Of a stretch of 64,000 nt of DNA, positions 43,229 through 55,800 are shown one piece after another; position 1 is the first letter of the stretch; each line of letters opens with the position of its first letter. The translations under genes and the position numbers were made by a program. The stretch spans positions 151,590 to 215,589 of the forward strand of contig JAPDOI010001162.1 of assembly GCA_029168955.1 (NCBI GenBank), written 5' to 3'. Under the pieces are notes generated by a model that saw only the letters and a list, made by a program, of their open reading frames with translations, did not search any database and was not told the DNA's origin. This stretch comes from Aplectana chamaeleonis. Its lineage: Eukaryota > Nematoda > Chromadorea > Rhabditida > Cosmocercidae.

Positions 43229-46200
43229 GTATGGCAGTTAACTTGTGCAGTACACTTTTGCTAGCACTGAATATCTGTTGTTTTCAGGCACACCGAATAC
43301 AGAACTTTCTAGACACAGCCGTAGGATCGCTTGGATTTTGTCCGATTTCTAGTGTTTACGATATGGCTCATCGAATCGGACAAATACATTTTTATAGGTG
43401 AGCCTTACTTAGAATCACACTCGATTTTGAGTCCAATTTTCTCCGGATGCGCTATGAGGCTCTTAACCTTCCCCCCCTGCAAATAAGGAAAGGCTTCAAA
43501 ATTGACAAAATTGAGCATTAACGCAGAAATGTTTGCAGAGAGCTATGCACAAGATATGAAGTTTATTCGCACGGGAGCGTGCGAATCAACTGTCTCTGTA
43601 GGCGGCATTCTTTTGTGAGAAATGAACTGCGGAGATATTTAAAGGCAGTCAGCAGCAATGTAGAAAAAACGGCTAAAAAAGCCCGAAAATAGCCTTACAC
43701 CGCCCTGAACTTCTGTGTGAAGCGCAATCCCCCATCACTTCCCCCCAACGGCTATTGATCGAAACAAGCTTATGAAAAATCGACTCCAAGAAGAGAACAA
43801 AATTTAAATGGGGTTAATTCGCTCAATGAGGAATAGTTTCGGTTATTTTATCGTCGTATCTCTTCTTGAAGTCAGTTCTCCCGTTGTTTGTTTTGATCTA
43901 TAGCCGTTGAGAGGAGCGGGCGGGATTGCGCATTACAGAGAAGCTCAGGGGCGGCTATTCGAGGCTCCTTTTTAGCCATTTTCGACGTTGGTTTTGCCAT
44001 AGGCAATGAACCTTTCGATTTTAGGTGGAAACTCGGGAACGATTTTTATTGCGAACACACTGTCTTTAATTCTGGCACAATTGTATTTAGTGTTAGGAGA
44101 AATGAATCGGGGAAATTCGTTCTCTCAATTGCAAATACAAACTTTCGTTGAATATTGTGTTTGAATACAGGGGCGTCAATTTTGGAGCAGATAACTGGCT
44201 TGTGTTCAAGAAAGTGACTGTTGACCAAGTGACGACCGGCCGATCCGACTGTAGCAACGATCCATTACTGAACAGGCCGGTAAAGACGGAGGGTGAGAAC
44301 ACGACAACGGCAGCTACTGTGAGTTTTCTAAATATTTTACAAGGGTGAGAAATGAGTTCATAGCTGTGCTCTTCAAATCGTTTTGAAAGCAGTGATCACG
44401 ATAAAGTCGGTCTTCGAGTTTTCACTGAGAATCGAATGTACCTGGGTCCATTGCAACAACAATGGCAAAGGAACGGCTAGAAGCGAGTTACGTATAGCCC
44501 TATACGGGTCTCAATCTTGGCTGTGCTATGCCCGCCCCGCCTACTTCCTCAACGGCCAACGAGAAAGTGGGCGGGTAGAGCATAACGCATACAAGTTTGA
44601 AGTCCGAATAAGACTATCTACGGCTCATTTTTTAGTCGGTCTTTCTTCGCCACTGTTGTTGTGATGGACCACGGTACATTCAATTTCCGGTGGAAACTCA
44701 AAGACCGGTTTTACCATGAGCACTGTCTTAGAGGTCACCCAAGGTCCGCATCGTTGAAAATGAGTCAAAGTTACTATGACTAAGCCATCTTTAGTCACCC
44801 AATTATGCAGTATCCGCCCTATTTTATTATAGTCACCGTCTTCAGCACGAACATCTTCAAATTTATTGCTCAAATACGGTAATTTTGGGTTGCTAAGAAT
44901 GCTTGAAACGGCGTAAGCACTCTAGAGCAGGTCGTAGCGAAACTCTCAGCTTCACCATCACAAAAACGTTGTCATTAGCTTTGCTATCTTGACTGGTATT
45001 CATGAGCCCAAACCATGGGCTACAGTTGGGTTTCCCTCCAAAAAAATTTTCCGCCGCAAACCCAACTGTTGCCCATGGTTTGCCGCTCATGAATTCCAGA
45101 ATTTGGAGGAAGGGTTTGGGATAAAAATCAGTATTTAATTCATCCAGGTTTCTGAGTGGAAGAATCCTTCTAGTAAACGAACATGGCGGAAGAGCCCTTT
45201 GAAAACCGCAATTTTTAAGAAAACTGAGGTTCAAAGTGATCCGCAGTGATGTCTGAATTCGCGGCATATCGGTTTCTTGAACAGTTGAGCTGGATCGCAA
45301 GGAACTCCTTCATTATACTATGGCTGGCATCAAATTATGCTGGATGACTGACGGAGGGCCGCTTTTTTTGTCGAGATTTCAACCATTTGACCTCGTAATC
45401 TTCACAGTAGTTCGGTGGTGACCCAACAAACACTAACTGCGTTCAAAGACTGACCCAACGAAATGGTCAAACACGGAAAACGGAAAGTGGTGCTCAGCGC
45501 ATACGACGCCTTGAATCCAGCCGGGCTGGCCCATCTGGTGATGACTCAGACAGTCGGGGGTAGTACGTCGGTACAATAGGGGTTGTATTCCAGGGCAAAC
45601 ATACGGTACAACTCTTCTTTGTGGGCAGGAGTCGCAACAGAGAAAGAACGTAGACTACCACCCACTTTAGCGGCATTGGGCATGATTCTTGTCACGGCCA
45701 GCAGCCTACCTCGCCACCGTCCGCAAGACGGACATCATCTTTGCCACGGTCAACAACGAGGAAGCATTCCTTGCGATGAGCCATAAAGACGATACCCTCA
45801 CCATCCAAAATCAACGTTCCGAAAGTGGCGCAGGGTCACCTTCTTGAACCGGCCAACTGCTCCCTCACACAGACTGGCCGCCGTCGTACAAGAGATTGCT
45901 GCAATGTTATTCGTATCAGACAAATTAATGAAGGAGAGGTGAGCCGACAAGAGGAGATGGGGCTGCCTACGCATTCTGGGGTTCAACCCCTCCTGCCGAT
46001 CTCACGCGTGCCATGATAAACAAACGGTTAAAGTTAAGAATAAGCAGCAGGAGCTCCTGCTAGTTAGCACGGGCTCCTGTTGTTAGCAGTAGCTACAGCA
46101 GGGGTGCTGCTAATCCCTTTGTACAAGGGTGCAACCCCTATTAAGCTGACGTACCGCCCCCTCACTGTCTGAAGAAGCGTATATGTAGCTTCTACGCGGA

Positions 46201-46782
46201 CGACCGCAATCAGTTAACAAATATAGCCTGAACATACTTATTTTCGAAGTATAAAAGAGCGGAATCATCACAAAGGAACATCAACTTTTTATGACTCACC
46301 GCAATACAGCATATAAGGTGCGTCCGAATGAGAATGGCTGCCCACGCGGCCGGCGCGCTTGGCATGCGGCCGTCGCGTTCGCCGCTCTCGGTCGAGCATG
46401 CGAAAAGTCCCCACCGCCATCGACTACAAACGGGGCCGGCACCGGGTGGCAGCAAGCACTGCGCCGATCAATCAGCGCTGTAGACGGTGGGAGAGGGGAC
46501 GGCCGTCGTTGGAATCCAACACTCGTCCGAGGGCGGCACATGCAACGGCCGCCTGCCAAGCACGCCGGCCACGGGGGCCGCCATTCTCATTCGGGCACAC
46601 TTTAGTCTGTTCACCATTTCTTACGTAAATTCGAACATAAATTTTAGGACTTGACAAATCCCTATAACGATGAGTACTGTTTGGCCAGACTTGGTTGGAA
46701 CAAGCTGATGACTGTAATTGTGCGCGAAATGAAGAGAGGTTTAACAAATACAGCAATTCACTTCACAGACGGTCTAAAATAA
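43090..46782 (+). CDS. Globin family gene (partial: first exon not found)
   Basis: A heme-binding globin fold, expected to bind oxygen or related ligands in the cytosol. Four exons join in compatible phases (43090-43228, 43288-43397, 44171-44318, 46648-46782) to give about 176 residues. Visible landmarks are KRPKFAEYF (CD-corner Phe region), distal-type His in QAHRIQNFLD (helix E), proximal-type His in GQIHFYRGVNFG (helix F), W..F in NWLVFKK, and a final helix LGWNKLMTVIVREMKR. The distal/proximal assignments follow general globin alignment. The A helix and its Trp are missing, so at least one upstream exon lies before 43090. A stretch of about 30 residues between helices G and H is polar (KTEGENTTTAAT). 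Introns are 59, 773 and 2329 bp; the two long ones carry mobile elements. AATAAA overlaps the stop (46778-46783). No frame break is seen, so I judge it functional. Confidence 0.85.
43288..43397 (+). CDS. Globin exon (helices E and F)
   Basis: Acceptor gttttcag ends at 43287 and donor GTGAGC is at 43398. The exon gives AHRIQNFLDTAVGSLGF, SSVYDMAHRIGQIHFY and two bases of Arg. It contains both candidate heme histidines. Confidence 0.87.
43643..44065. mobile_element. TTAA fold-back element in globin intron 2
   Basis: 423 bp between TTAA at 43639-43642 and 44066-44069. The terminal match is imperfect (AGGCAGTC.. / ..ACACTGTCT), but the inner arms pair well (gctaaaaaagcc, gcgcaatccc, aacggctat). 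It accounts for over half of the 773-bp intron. Confidence 0.65.
44171..44318 (+). CDS. Globin exon (helix G and linker)
   Basis: Acceptor gaatacag ends at 44170 and donor GTGAGT is at 44319. GVNFGADNWLVFKKVTVDQV continues the exon before it in phase. The end is a polar linker. An alternative donor lies at GAGG|GTGAGA (44293), so the linker length is uncertain. Confidence 0.8.
44387..44728. mobile_element. Type B-like element in globin intron 3
   Basis: Starts AAGCAGTGATCACGATAAA and ends CATGAGCACTGTCT; the flanks TTGA/TAGA are degraded TTAA. Inner arms pair (gaatgtacctggtcca-like with its inverse near 44670). Confidence 0.6.
44729..45544. other. Globin intron 3, middle part
   Basis: Contains the hairpin at 44996-45096, and near 45340-45514 a block shared with the left flank of type E copy 1 (gatgactgacggag..) that ends in a type D-like terminus (cagcgcatacgacgcctt). 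No coding sequence recognised. Confidence 0.45.
44996..45096. repeat. ~100-bp hairpin element
   Basis: attcatgagcccaaaccatg and gggctacagttgggttt pair with the inverse at 45058-45096. The loop is about 24 bases. A small fold-back inside globin intron 3. Confidence 0.75.
45545..46173. mobile_element. Type E inverted-repeat element, copy 2, in globin intron 3
   Basis: Ends CTCAGACAGTCGGGGGTAGT and the inverse region near 46150-46173 (ccccctcactgtctgaag) pair. Inner ggggttgtat also pairs with its inverse. The interior corresponds to copy 1 (20116-20742), including gcagcaggagctcctgctag. Confidence 0.75.
46317..46605. mobile_element. GC-rich miniature inverted-repeat element in globin intron 3
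   Basis: About 85-bp arms: gtccgaatgagaatggctgc and onward pair with 46518-46605 (cggccgcc, ccattctcattcgg). Strongly GC-rich against AT-rich flanks. It ends 42 bp before the last globin exon. Confidence 0.75.
46648..46782 (+). CDS. Globin last exon (helix H)
   Basis: Acceptor aaattttag ends at 46647. In phase with the preceding exon it reads DLTNPYNDEYCLARLGWNKL, then MTVIVREMKRGL and a short tail to TAA at 46780-46782. A donor-like GT at 46739 leaves open a further downstream exon. Confidence 0.75.
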   Translation, partial: DLTNPYNDEYCLARLGWNKLMTVIVREMKRGLTNTAIHFTDGLK

Positions 46783-47377
46783 ACGGCAGCAGCATTCATG
46801 CTTTTAAGGATTCTTGGAAGAGGCTATGCGCAACTGCAAGGAAGAGGACAACAACGATCTTCTTGGGTAACTACTAACTTCAAAGCAACAAATGTTGCGC
46901 CAGTGTGAAAATCACATCTGTTTTTTAAAGAACAGCTTTAGAGTGCGAAAAACTGTTTTAGGTGTTCCACGCATGAAAAACGTTTGCATTGGTATCGATT
47001 TCTCTTACGCTTTCACAATTATTACTGTTTGTTATGAATTAGTGGACTTGATCGTGTAGCGAATTATGCTCCAGGGACTAAAATAAATATTTTTCGTCAG
47101 CACTTCTTCTTCTTCTTTTATCTACGGAGAGGTTTCATGGCAAAATATCGCAGCTTTCTGGTTATCGTCGAAAATTGCATTTCGCCCCAAAAATTTGCCC
47201 TCGGAAGGAGTTTGACCTTAGCAGAACTGTCAATGTTCTCTCGGAAACCGGCAAATGGACCTTTGTTCCGTTTCCGAAATCCCGAGTAACCCCCAGAATA
47301 AGGTTTTGAGCCAAATCAGGATCAAAATTTCCGAAAACCCTGAAAACTGCCTGATGGTATACCTTTTGCCCAGTTAA
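46783..47377. other. No gene recognised; F-family fragment
   Basis: 47205-47345 resembles part of the F family (aaccccc-agaa..ttttgagccaaatca). The remainder is plain AT-rich sequence downstream of the globin gene. Confidence 0.4.
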
Positions 47378-47925
47378 AGGCAGTGGTCGCGATCAAATAT
47401 GCTTGTAGTCTTTTTCTCTCCAATTCCTTTCCTGGGTCTCGAGTAGTAGGACCTATAAGAAAAAATCGCGAAAAAACCACTGTTTTGGGCCGAATTTGAA
47501 ACCTGAACTTGCTTGTCTTTTGATGGTGGACGAGCCCTCTCCACATCATCGGCATCGATGACCTCTTATATCAAGAACATCAGCTAGCTTGAGATTGAAT
47601 GTCAATCAATGAACCTTCGAATTTATGTACACATCTAGTCAAAAACATTGACTGAAGTGATGCTTTCATTATTCAACTGTTTTTATTAGTTAAATTTGCA
47701 TTTATTTCGTCCTCTGAATGTCGATGATTTTTGACTGCTCGGCATGAGACTGCGATCTGTTTCGTCATCGCTGTGCACGTGTGCACGCACTAGCTTCTTT
47801 GGGCCCTAGAAACTCTATTTGTAGACCGTTTTTCACCGCGCTACCTTCATAGTTTTTCAGCTGTTTTTGATCTAAGCTGATTTTTGTAGTTTTTTCGATA
47901 ACGTTTTTCATCGTGACCACTGCCT
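47378..47925. mobile_element. Type A TTAA element, copy 3
   Basis: 548 bp between TTAA at 47374-47377 and 47926-47929, with ends AGGCAGTGGTCGCGATC and CGTGACCACTGCCT. It lacks the insert seen in copy 2 and so records the empty site. Confidence 0.8.
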
Positions 47926-47929
47926 TTAA

Positions 47930-48504
47930 GGAACCCAATCACTCGCTTTGGAAAAGTCTTGAGCATCAAGAAAAGTAGGTTTGAAATCGTTATTGAAAGC
48001 ACATAACTGGTATAAATTTCGTTGGAAACGGCGCTGATTTCTTGGTGAGACAATTCAGAACAGTTTCATCAACGAACTCCTCCACCTCATTGGTAAAAAC
48101 GTCATGCTGGGAAGGTATCTAGAAACTTCACTTGAAAGGAGCATTTAGGTGAGCTCGCACGCTTTCGTTTTACGTGTCACCCTTTGAAAATTTATTTATT
48201 TATTTATCTATTCACAAGGTGCACACCCACGCCGCTCCGCGGCGTACTTCTAGGCGTGTATTGTGACATATGGAATAATCGAATCATTTCGAAGTGAAAC
48301 TTAGTTATTATCGCTTAAACTGTGTGAGTGCCGGCCGCGTAAAGTGCGTCGAACCCAACTGGGAGATTAGAAACAATACACATGGGTATGCAGACGTAAC
48401 CCAAACTTTGCATTGCGATCGATCTTTCATGGATACAATTTTCAGCCTCTAAAGTGACCCGGCACTTACAAGGGAGGGTTGCACACATAAAATGGAGTTT
48501 CGAG
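47930..48504. other. No gene recognised
   Basis: ATTT microsatellite-like run near 48195-48215; otherwise nothing recognised. Confidence 0.35.
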
Positions 48505-49085
48505 ATGACACTTCAATATGTTTTAGGGGGAGCACAGTGCTCCAATATTCTGTACTCAGAATCGGCTAAATGCCTCAGAGATTCACAGGAGTTTTCCAGA
48601 AGTGGGCATTTCCATAGCTTTGCCAATACAAAAGGGGTAGAAGAAAGACAATTTTCAGGGCGCTCAGAAAAATTGTCTCGGATTAACCTTAAAACTTGCT
48701 TCTGGGGGTTGTTTTGGGGGCCGATTACGAATCTGAGGCCCATTTGTCGACATTTCAAAAAATACGTCTGATTTGGTTCGAAGCTTCAAAATGGGCTAAG
48801 TTTTGCTGCTCAAACGCGACTTTTGACGATTTCGAGAGTCCTACAACCAAATCGCCTCAAAACTTGTATATAGGGGCTATTCGTGCTGCCTAACACGAAT
48901 CGGCAACCCGTTTATCGATTTATCGCCTTCCGTAACCTACAGTAACCCTAAGTCTGGCGAAAAGTATACCCAAGATTCGGGTTCAGCGCCCTAAATAACC
49001 CTCAGTTGGAAGTTTTGAACACAATCCGAGAAAGTTTTTCTGAACGCCCCAAAAATTTCCTGATGGGTGGTACTCTTCCCTTTTT
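48505..49085 (-). repeat. Interspersed repeat family F, inverted copy
   Basis: The reverse complement follows the copy at 2040-2880 block for block (ggaaatttttggggcgttc, agggcgctgaacccgaatc, gattcgtgttaggcag, gtcaaaagtcgcgtttg). Confidence 0.7.
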
Positions 49086-49299
49086 TTTAACAAAAAAGTG
49101 CCGTTTCTGGAATCCCCGCAGCCAATTATCGAATTCGAGCACGGATCATTTATATACTCTATAGCAACGACAGCATGGTTTTCCAAATCGCCACCGGAAG
49201 GTAACGAGCCTCCCTTGTTAGTTCAACGCCTCAGTAAACATGTGCGTAGTGTTTCTTATTTACCAGTTGGGTCCGGCACACTTTTCTCGGCCGGCGCTC

Positions 49300-49557
49300 T
49301 CACATTTGTATCCTCTGGTTCCGGGCCTGATTTAGTGTGTGCAATTACGGACTTGCGTCTTGGGGGCGCGACGAATCGCTTTCGTAGGACCTTCCGCGCC
49401 CACCTCTCATCAGCTGTTCGTGTGCGTGTTTTTTTTACATTTTCAAGGTTTTTCCTAGTTCTTTGATCCTAAGAAAGCGATGCGTCGCGCCCTCACGACG
49501 CAAAACCGCAATTGCACACACTAAATCAGGCCCGGAACCAGAGGGTATCTCACACAT
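49300..49557. repeat. Fold-back with ~92-bp arms
   Basis: ctctggttccgggcctgatt and tagtgtgtgcaatt (49312-49346), followed by cgc-rich sequence to 49395, pair with 49466-49557. The spacer is about 70 bp. It borders the tandem arrays to its right. Confidence 0.75.
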
Positions 49558-49857
49558 TTTCCCCGACGCTTGGCGCCCTCACAGTTGGGTGCCACTCACT
49601 TTTCCCGGCGCTCGGCGCACTCCCAGTTGGGTGCCACTCACTTGTTACGGCGCATTGCGCGCTCCCAGTTGGGTCCCACACACTTTTCCCGGCACCCTGC
49701 GCACTGACAGTTGGGTCTCGCAATACTTCTCCAGGCGCTCGGCACTCTCATAGTTGAGTTCCACACACTTTATCGCTGTTCGGCATGCCCACAGTTAGGT
49801 CCCGTACGCTTTCCCCGGCGCTTGGCGCACTCATATTGAGTCCCGCACATTTTAAAA
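49555..49857 (+). repeat. Short 42-bp tandem array, about 7 diverged units
   Basis: Units such as cttttcccggcgctcggcgc followed by actcccagttgggtgccact; adjacent units are 42 bp apart (49616-49700). They grow more diverged to the right and abut the satellite. Confidence 0.75.
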
Positions 49858-52800
49858 GGCGGTAGGGCTACAGAATACGTGATAGGGGTGACGTGGAAAA
49901 TCAGTAGGGCTTCCGAAGACGTGTACAGGGTGTCGTGGGAACTCGGTAGGGCTACAGAATACGTGATAGGGGTGACGTGGAAAATCAGTAGGGCTTCCGA
50001 AGACGTGTACAGGGTGTCTAGGGAACTCGGTAGGGCTACAGAATACGTGAAAAGGGTGACTTGGAAAATCAGTAGGGCTTCCGAAGACGTGAACAGGGAG
50101 TCTAGGGAACTCGGTAGGGCTACAGAATACGTGATAAGGGTGACTTGGAAATTCAGTGGGGCCACAGAAAGCGTGATCAGGGTGTCGTGGGAACTCAGTA
50201 GGTCTACAGAAGACGTGATAAGGGTGACTTGGAAATTCAGTAGGGCTTCCGAAGACGTGAACAGGGTGTCTAGGGAACTCGGTAGGGCTACAGAAGACGT
50301 AATAAGGGTGACGTGGAAATCCAGTAGGGCTTCCGAAATCGTGAACAGGGTGTCTAGGGAACTCGGTAGGGCTACAGAATACGTGATAAGGGTGACTTGG
50401 AAATTCAGTAGGGCTTCCGAAGACGTGAACAGGGTGTCGTGGGAACTCGGTAGGGCTACAGAATACGTGATAGGGGTGACGTGGAAAATCAGTAGGGCTT
50501 CCGAAGACGTGTACAGGGTGTCTAGGGAACTCGGTAGGGCTACAGAATACGTGAAAAGGGTGACTTGGAAAATCAGTAGGGCTTCCGAAGACGTGAACAG
50601 GGTGTCTAGGGAACTCGGTAGGGCTACAGAATACGTGATAAGGGTGACTTGGAAATTCAGTGGGGCCACAGAAAGCGTGATCAGGGTGTCGTGGGAACTC
50701 GGTAGGGCTACAGAATACGTGATAAGGGTGACTTGGAAATTCAGTAGGGCTTCCGAAGACGTGAACAGGGTGTCTAGGGAACTCGGTAGGGCTACAGAAT
50801 ACGTGATAAGGGTGACTTGGAAAATCAGTAGGGCTTCCGAAGACGTGAACAGGGTGTCTAGGGAACTCGGTAGGGCTACAGAATACGTGATAAGGGTGAC
50901 GTGGAAAATCAGTAGGGCTTCCGAAGACGTGTACAGGGTGTCGTGTGAACCCGGTAGGGCTACAGAATACGTGATAGGGGTGACGTGGAAAATCAGTAGG
51001 GCTTCCGAAGACGTGAACAGGGTGTCTAGGGAACTCGGTAGGGCTACAGAATACGTGATAAGGGTGACTTGGAAAATCAGTAGGGCTTCCGAAGACGTGA
51101 ACAGGGTGTCTAGGGAACTCGGTAGGGCTACAGAATACGTGATAAGGGTGACTTGGAAATTCAGTGGGGCCACAGAAAGCGTGATCAGGGTGTCGTGGGA
51201 ACTCGGTAGGGCTACAGAATACGTGATAAGGGTGACTTGGAAAATCAGTAGGGCTTCCGAAGACGTGAACAGGGTGTCTAGGGAACTCGGTAGGGCTACA
51301 GAAGACGTAATAAGGGTGACGTGGAAATCCAGTAGGGCTTCCGAAATCGTGAACAGGGTGTCGTGGGAACTCGGTAGGGCTACAGAATACGTGATAAGGG
51401 TGACTTGGAAATTCAGTAGGGCTTCCGAAGACGTGTACAGGGTGTCGTGTGAACCCGGTAGGGCTACAGAATACGTGATAAGGGTGACGTGGAAAATCAG
51501 TAGGGCTTCCGAAGACGTGAACAGGGTGTCTAGGGAACTCGGTAGGGCTACAGAATACGTGATAAGGGTGACTTGGAAAATCAGTAGGGCTTCCGAAGAC
51601 GTGAACAGGGTGTCTAGGGAACTCGGTAGGGCTACAGAATACGTGATAAGGGTGACTTGGAAATTCAGTGGGGCCACAGAAAGCGTGATCAGGGTGTCGT
51701 GGGAACTCAGTAGGTCTACAGAAGACGTGATAAGGGTGACTTGGAAATTCAGTAGGGCTTCCGAAGACGTGAACAGGGTGTCTAGGGAACTCGGTAGGGC
51801 TACAGAATACGTGATAAGGGTGACTTGGAAATTCAGTAGGGCTTCCGAAGACGTGAACAGGGTGTCGGGGGAACTCGGTAGGGCTACAGAATACGTGATA
51901 AGGGTGACTTGGAAATTCAGTAGGGCTTCCGAAGACGTGAACAGGGTGTCTAGGGAACTCGGTAGGGCTACAGAATACGTGAAAAGGGTGACTTGGAAAA
52001 TCAGTAGGGCTTCCGAAGACGTGAACAGGGAGTCTAGGGAACTCGGTAGGGCTACAGAATACGTGATAAGGGTGACTTGGAAAATCAGTAGGGCTTCCGA
52101 AGACGTGAACAGGGTGTCTAGGGAACTCGGTAGGGCTACAGAATACGTAATAAGGGTGACGTGGAAATCCAGTAGGGCTTCCGAAATCGTGAACAGGGTG
52201 TCGTGGGAACTCGGTAGGGCTACAGAATACGTGATAAGGGTGACTTGGAAATCCAGTAGGGCTTCCGAAATCGTGTACAGGGTGTCGTGTGAACTTGGTA
52301 GGGCTACAGAAGACGTGATAAGGGTGACTTGGAAAATCAGTAGGGCTTCCGAAGACGTGCACAGGGTGTCGTGTGAACTCGGTAGGTCTACAGAAGACGT
52401 GATAAGGGTGACGTGGAATTTCAGTAGGGCTTCCGAAGACGTGTACAGGGTGTCGTGTGAACTCGGTAGGGCTACAGAAGACGTGATAAGGGTGACGTGA
52501 AATTTTAGTAGGGCTTCCGAAGACGTGTACAGGGTGTCGTGTGAACTGGGTGGGTCTACAGAAGACGTGATAAGGGTGACTTGGAAATTCAGTAGGGCTT
52601 CCGAAGACGTGTACAGGGTGTCGTGTGAACTCGGTAGGGCTACAGAAGACGTGATAAGGGTGACTTGGAAATTCAGTAGGGCTTCCGAAGACGTGTACAG
52701 GGTGTCGTGTGAACTCGGTAGGGCTACAGAAGACGTAATAAGGGTGACGTGGAAATCCAGTAGGGCTTCCGAAATCGTGAACAGGGTGTCTAGGGAACTC

Positions 52801-55800
52801 GGTAGGGCTACAGAAGACGTAATAAGGGTGACGTGGAAATCCAGTAGGGCTTCCGAAGACGTGTACAGGGTGTCGTGGGAACTCGGTAGGGCTACAGAAT
52901 ACGTGATAAGGGTGACTTGGAAAATCAGTAGGGCTTCCGAAGACGTGAACAGGGTGTCTAGGGAACTCGGTAGGGCTACAGAATACGTGATAAGGGTGAC
53001 TTGGAAAATCAGTAGGGCTTCCGAAGACGTGAACAGGGTGTCTAGGGAACTCGGTAGGGCTACAGAATACGTGATAAGGGTGACGTGGAAAATCAGTAGG
53101 GCTTCCGAAGACGTGAACAGGGTGTCTAGGGAACTCGGTAGGGCTACAGAAGACGTAATAAGGGTGACTTGGAAATTCAGTAGGGCTTCCGAAGACGTGA
53201 ACAGGGTGTCTAGGGAACTCGGTAGGGCTACAGAATACGTGATAAGGGTGACTTGGAAAATCAGTAGGGCTTCCGAAGACGTGAACAGGGTGTCGGGGGA
53301 ACTCGGTAGGGCTACAGAATACGTGATAAGGGTGACTTGGAAAATCAGTAGGGCTTCCGAAGACGTGAACAGGGTGTCTAGGGAACTCGGTAGGGCTACA
53401 GAATACGTGATAAGGGTGACTTGGAAATTCAGTAGGGCTTCCGAAGACGTGAACAGGGTGTCTAGGGAACTCGGTAGGGCTACAGAATACGTGATAAGGG
53501 TGACTTGGAAATTCAGTAGGGCTTCCGAAGACGTGAACAGGGTGTCTAGGGAACTCGGTAGGGCTACAGAAGACGTGATAAGGGTGACTTGGAAATTCAG
53601 TAGGGCTTCCGAAGACGTGAACAGGGTGTCTAGGGAACTCGGTAGGGCTACAGAATACGTGATAAGGGTGACTTGGAAAATCAGTAGGGCTTCCGAAGAC
53701 GTGAACAGGGTGTCTAGGGAACTCGGTAGGGCTACAGAATACGTGATAAGGGTGACGTGGAAAATCAGTAGGGCTTCCGAAGACGTGAACAGGGAGTCTA
53801 GGGAACTCGGTAGGGCTACAGAAGACGTAATAAGGGTGACGTGGAAATCCAGTAGGGCTTCCGAAAGCGTGAACAGGGTGTCGGGGGAACTCGGTAGGGC
53901 TACAGAATACGTGATAAGGGTGACTTGGAAATTCAGTAGGGCTTCCGAAGACGTGAACAGGGTGTCTAGGGAACTCGGTAGGGCTACAGAATACGTGATA
54001 GGGGTGACGTGGAAAATCAGTAGGGCTTCCGAAGACGTGTACAGGGTGTCGGGGGAACTCGGTAGGGCTACAGAAGACGTAATAAGGGTGACTTGGAAAT
54101 TCAGTAGGGCTTCCGAAGACGTGAACAGGGTGTCTAGGGAACTCGGTAGGGCTACAGAAGACGTAATAAGGGTGACGTGGAAATCCAGTAGGGCTTCCGA
54201 AGACGTGAACAGGGTGTCTAGGGAACTCGGTAGGGCTACAGAATACGTGATAAGGGTGACTTGGAAATTCAGTAGGGCTTCCGAAGACGTGAACAGGGTG
54301 TCTAGGGAACTCGGTAGGGCTACAGAATACGTGATAAGGGTGACTTGGAAATTCAGTAGGGCTTCCGAAGACGTGAACAGGGTGTCTAGGGAACTCGGTA
54401 GGGCTACAGAAGACGTAATAAGGGTGACGTGGAAATCCAGTAGGGCTTCCGAAATCGTGAACAGGGTGTCGTGGTAACTCGGTAGGGCTACAGAATAAGT
54501 GATTAGGGTGACGTGGAAATTCAGTAGGGCTTCCGAAGACGTGAACAGGGTGTCGTGTGAACTCGGTAGGGCTACAGAATACGTGATAAGGGTGACTTGG
54601 AAATTCAGTAGGGCTTCCGAAGACGTGTACAGGGTGTCGTGTGAACCCGGTAGGGCTACAGAATACGTGATAAGGGTGACGTGGAAAATCAGTAGGGCTT
54701 CCGAAGACGTGAACAGGGTGTCTAGGGAACTCGGTAGGGCTACAGAATACGTGATAAGGGTGACTTGGAAATTCAGTAGGGCTTCCGAAGACGTGAACAG
54801 GGTGTCTAGGGAACTCGGTAGGGCTACAGAAGACGTGATAAGGGTGACTTGGAAATTCAGTAGGGCTTCCGAAGACGTGAACAGGGTGTCTAGGGAACTC
54901 GGTAGGGCTACAGAATACGTGATAAGGGTGACTTGGAAAATCAGTAGGGCTTCCGAAGACGTGAACAGGGTGTCTAGGGAACTCGGTAGGGCTACAGAAT
55001 ACGTGATAAGGGTGACTTGGAAAATCAGTAGGGCTTCCGAAGACGTGTACAGGGTGTCGTGGGAACTCAGTAGGTCTACAGAAGACGTGATAAGGGTGAC
55101 TTGGAAATTCAGTAGGGCTTCCGAAATCGTGAACAGAGTGTCGGGGGAACTCGGTAGGGCTACAGAATACGTGATAAGGGTGACTTGGAAATTCAGTGGG
55201 GCCACAGAAAGCGTGATCAGGGTGTCGTGGGAACTCGATAGGGCTACAGAATACGTGATAGGGGTGACGTGGAAAATCAGTAGGGCTTCCGAAGACGTGT
55301 ACAGGGTGTCTAGGGAACTCGGTAGGGCTACAGAATACGTGAAAAGGGTGACTTGGAAAATCAGTAGGGCTTCCGAAGACGTGAACAGGGAGTCTAGGGA
55401 ACTCGGTAGGGCTACAGAAGACGTAATAAGGGTGACGTGGAAATCCAGTAGGGCTTCCGAAAGCGTGAACAGGGTGTCGGGGGAACTCGGTAGGGCTACA
55501 GAATACGTGATAAGGGTGACTTGGAAAATCAGTAGGGCTTCCGAAGACGTGAACAGGGTGTCTAGGGAACTCGGTAGGGCTACAGAATACGTGATAAGGG
55601 TGACTTGGAAAATCAGTAGGGCTTCCGAAGACGTGAACAGGGAGTCTAGGGAACTCGGTAGGGCTACAGAATACGTGATAAGGGTGACTTGGAAATTCAG
55701 TGGGGCCACAGAAAGCGTGATCAGGGTGTCGTGGGAACTCAGTAGGTCTACAGAAGACGTGATAAGGGTGACTTGGAAATTCAGTAGGGCTTCCGAAGAC

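Noticed and set aside
46291..46628. Overlapping GC-rich open frames of 81-104 codons
   Set aside because: They lie in the arms of a GC-rich inverted-repeat element in a globin intron and are open on both strands.
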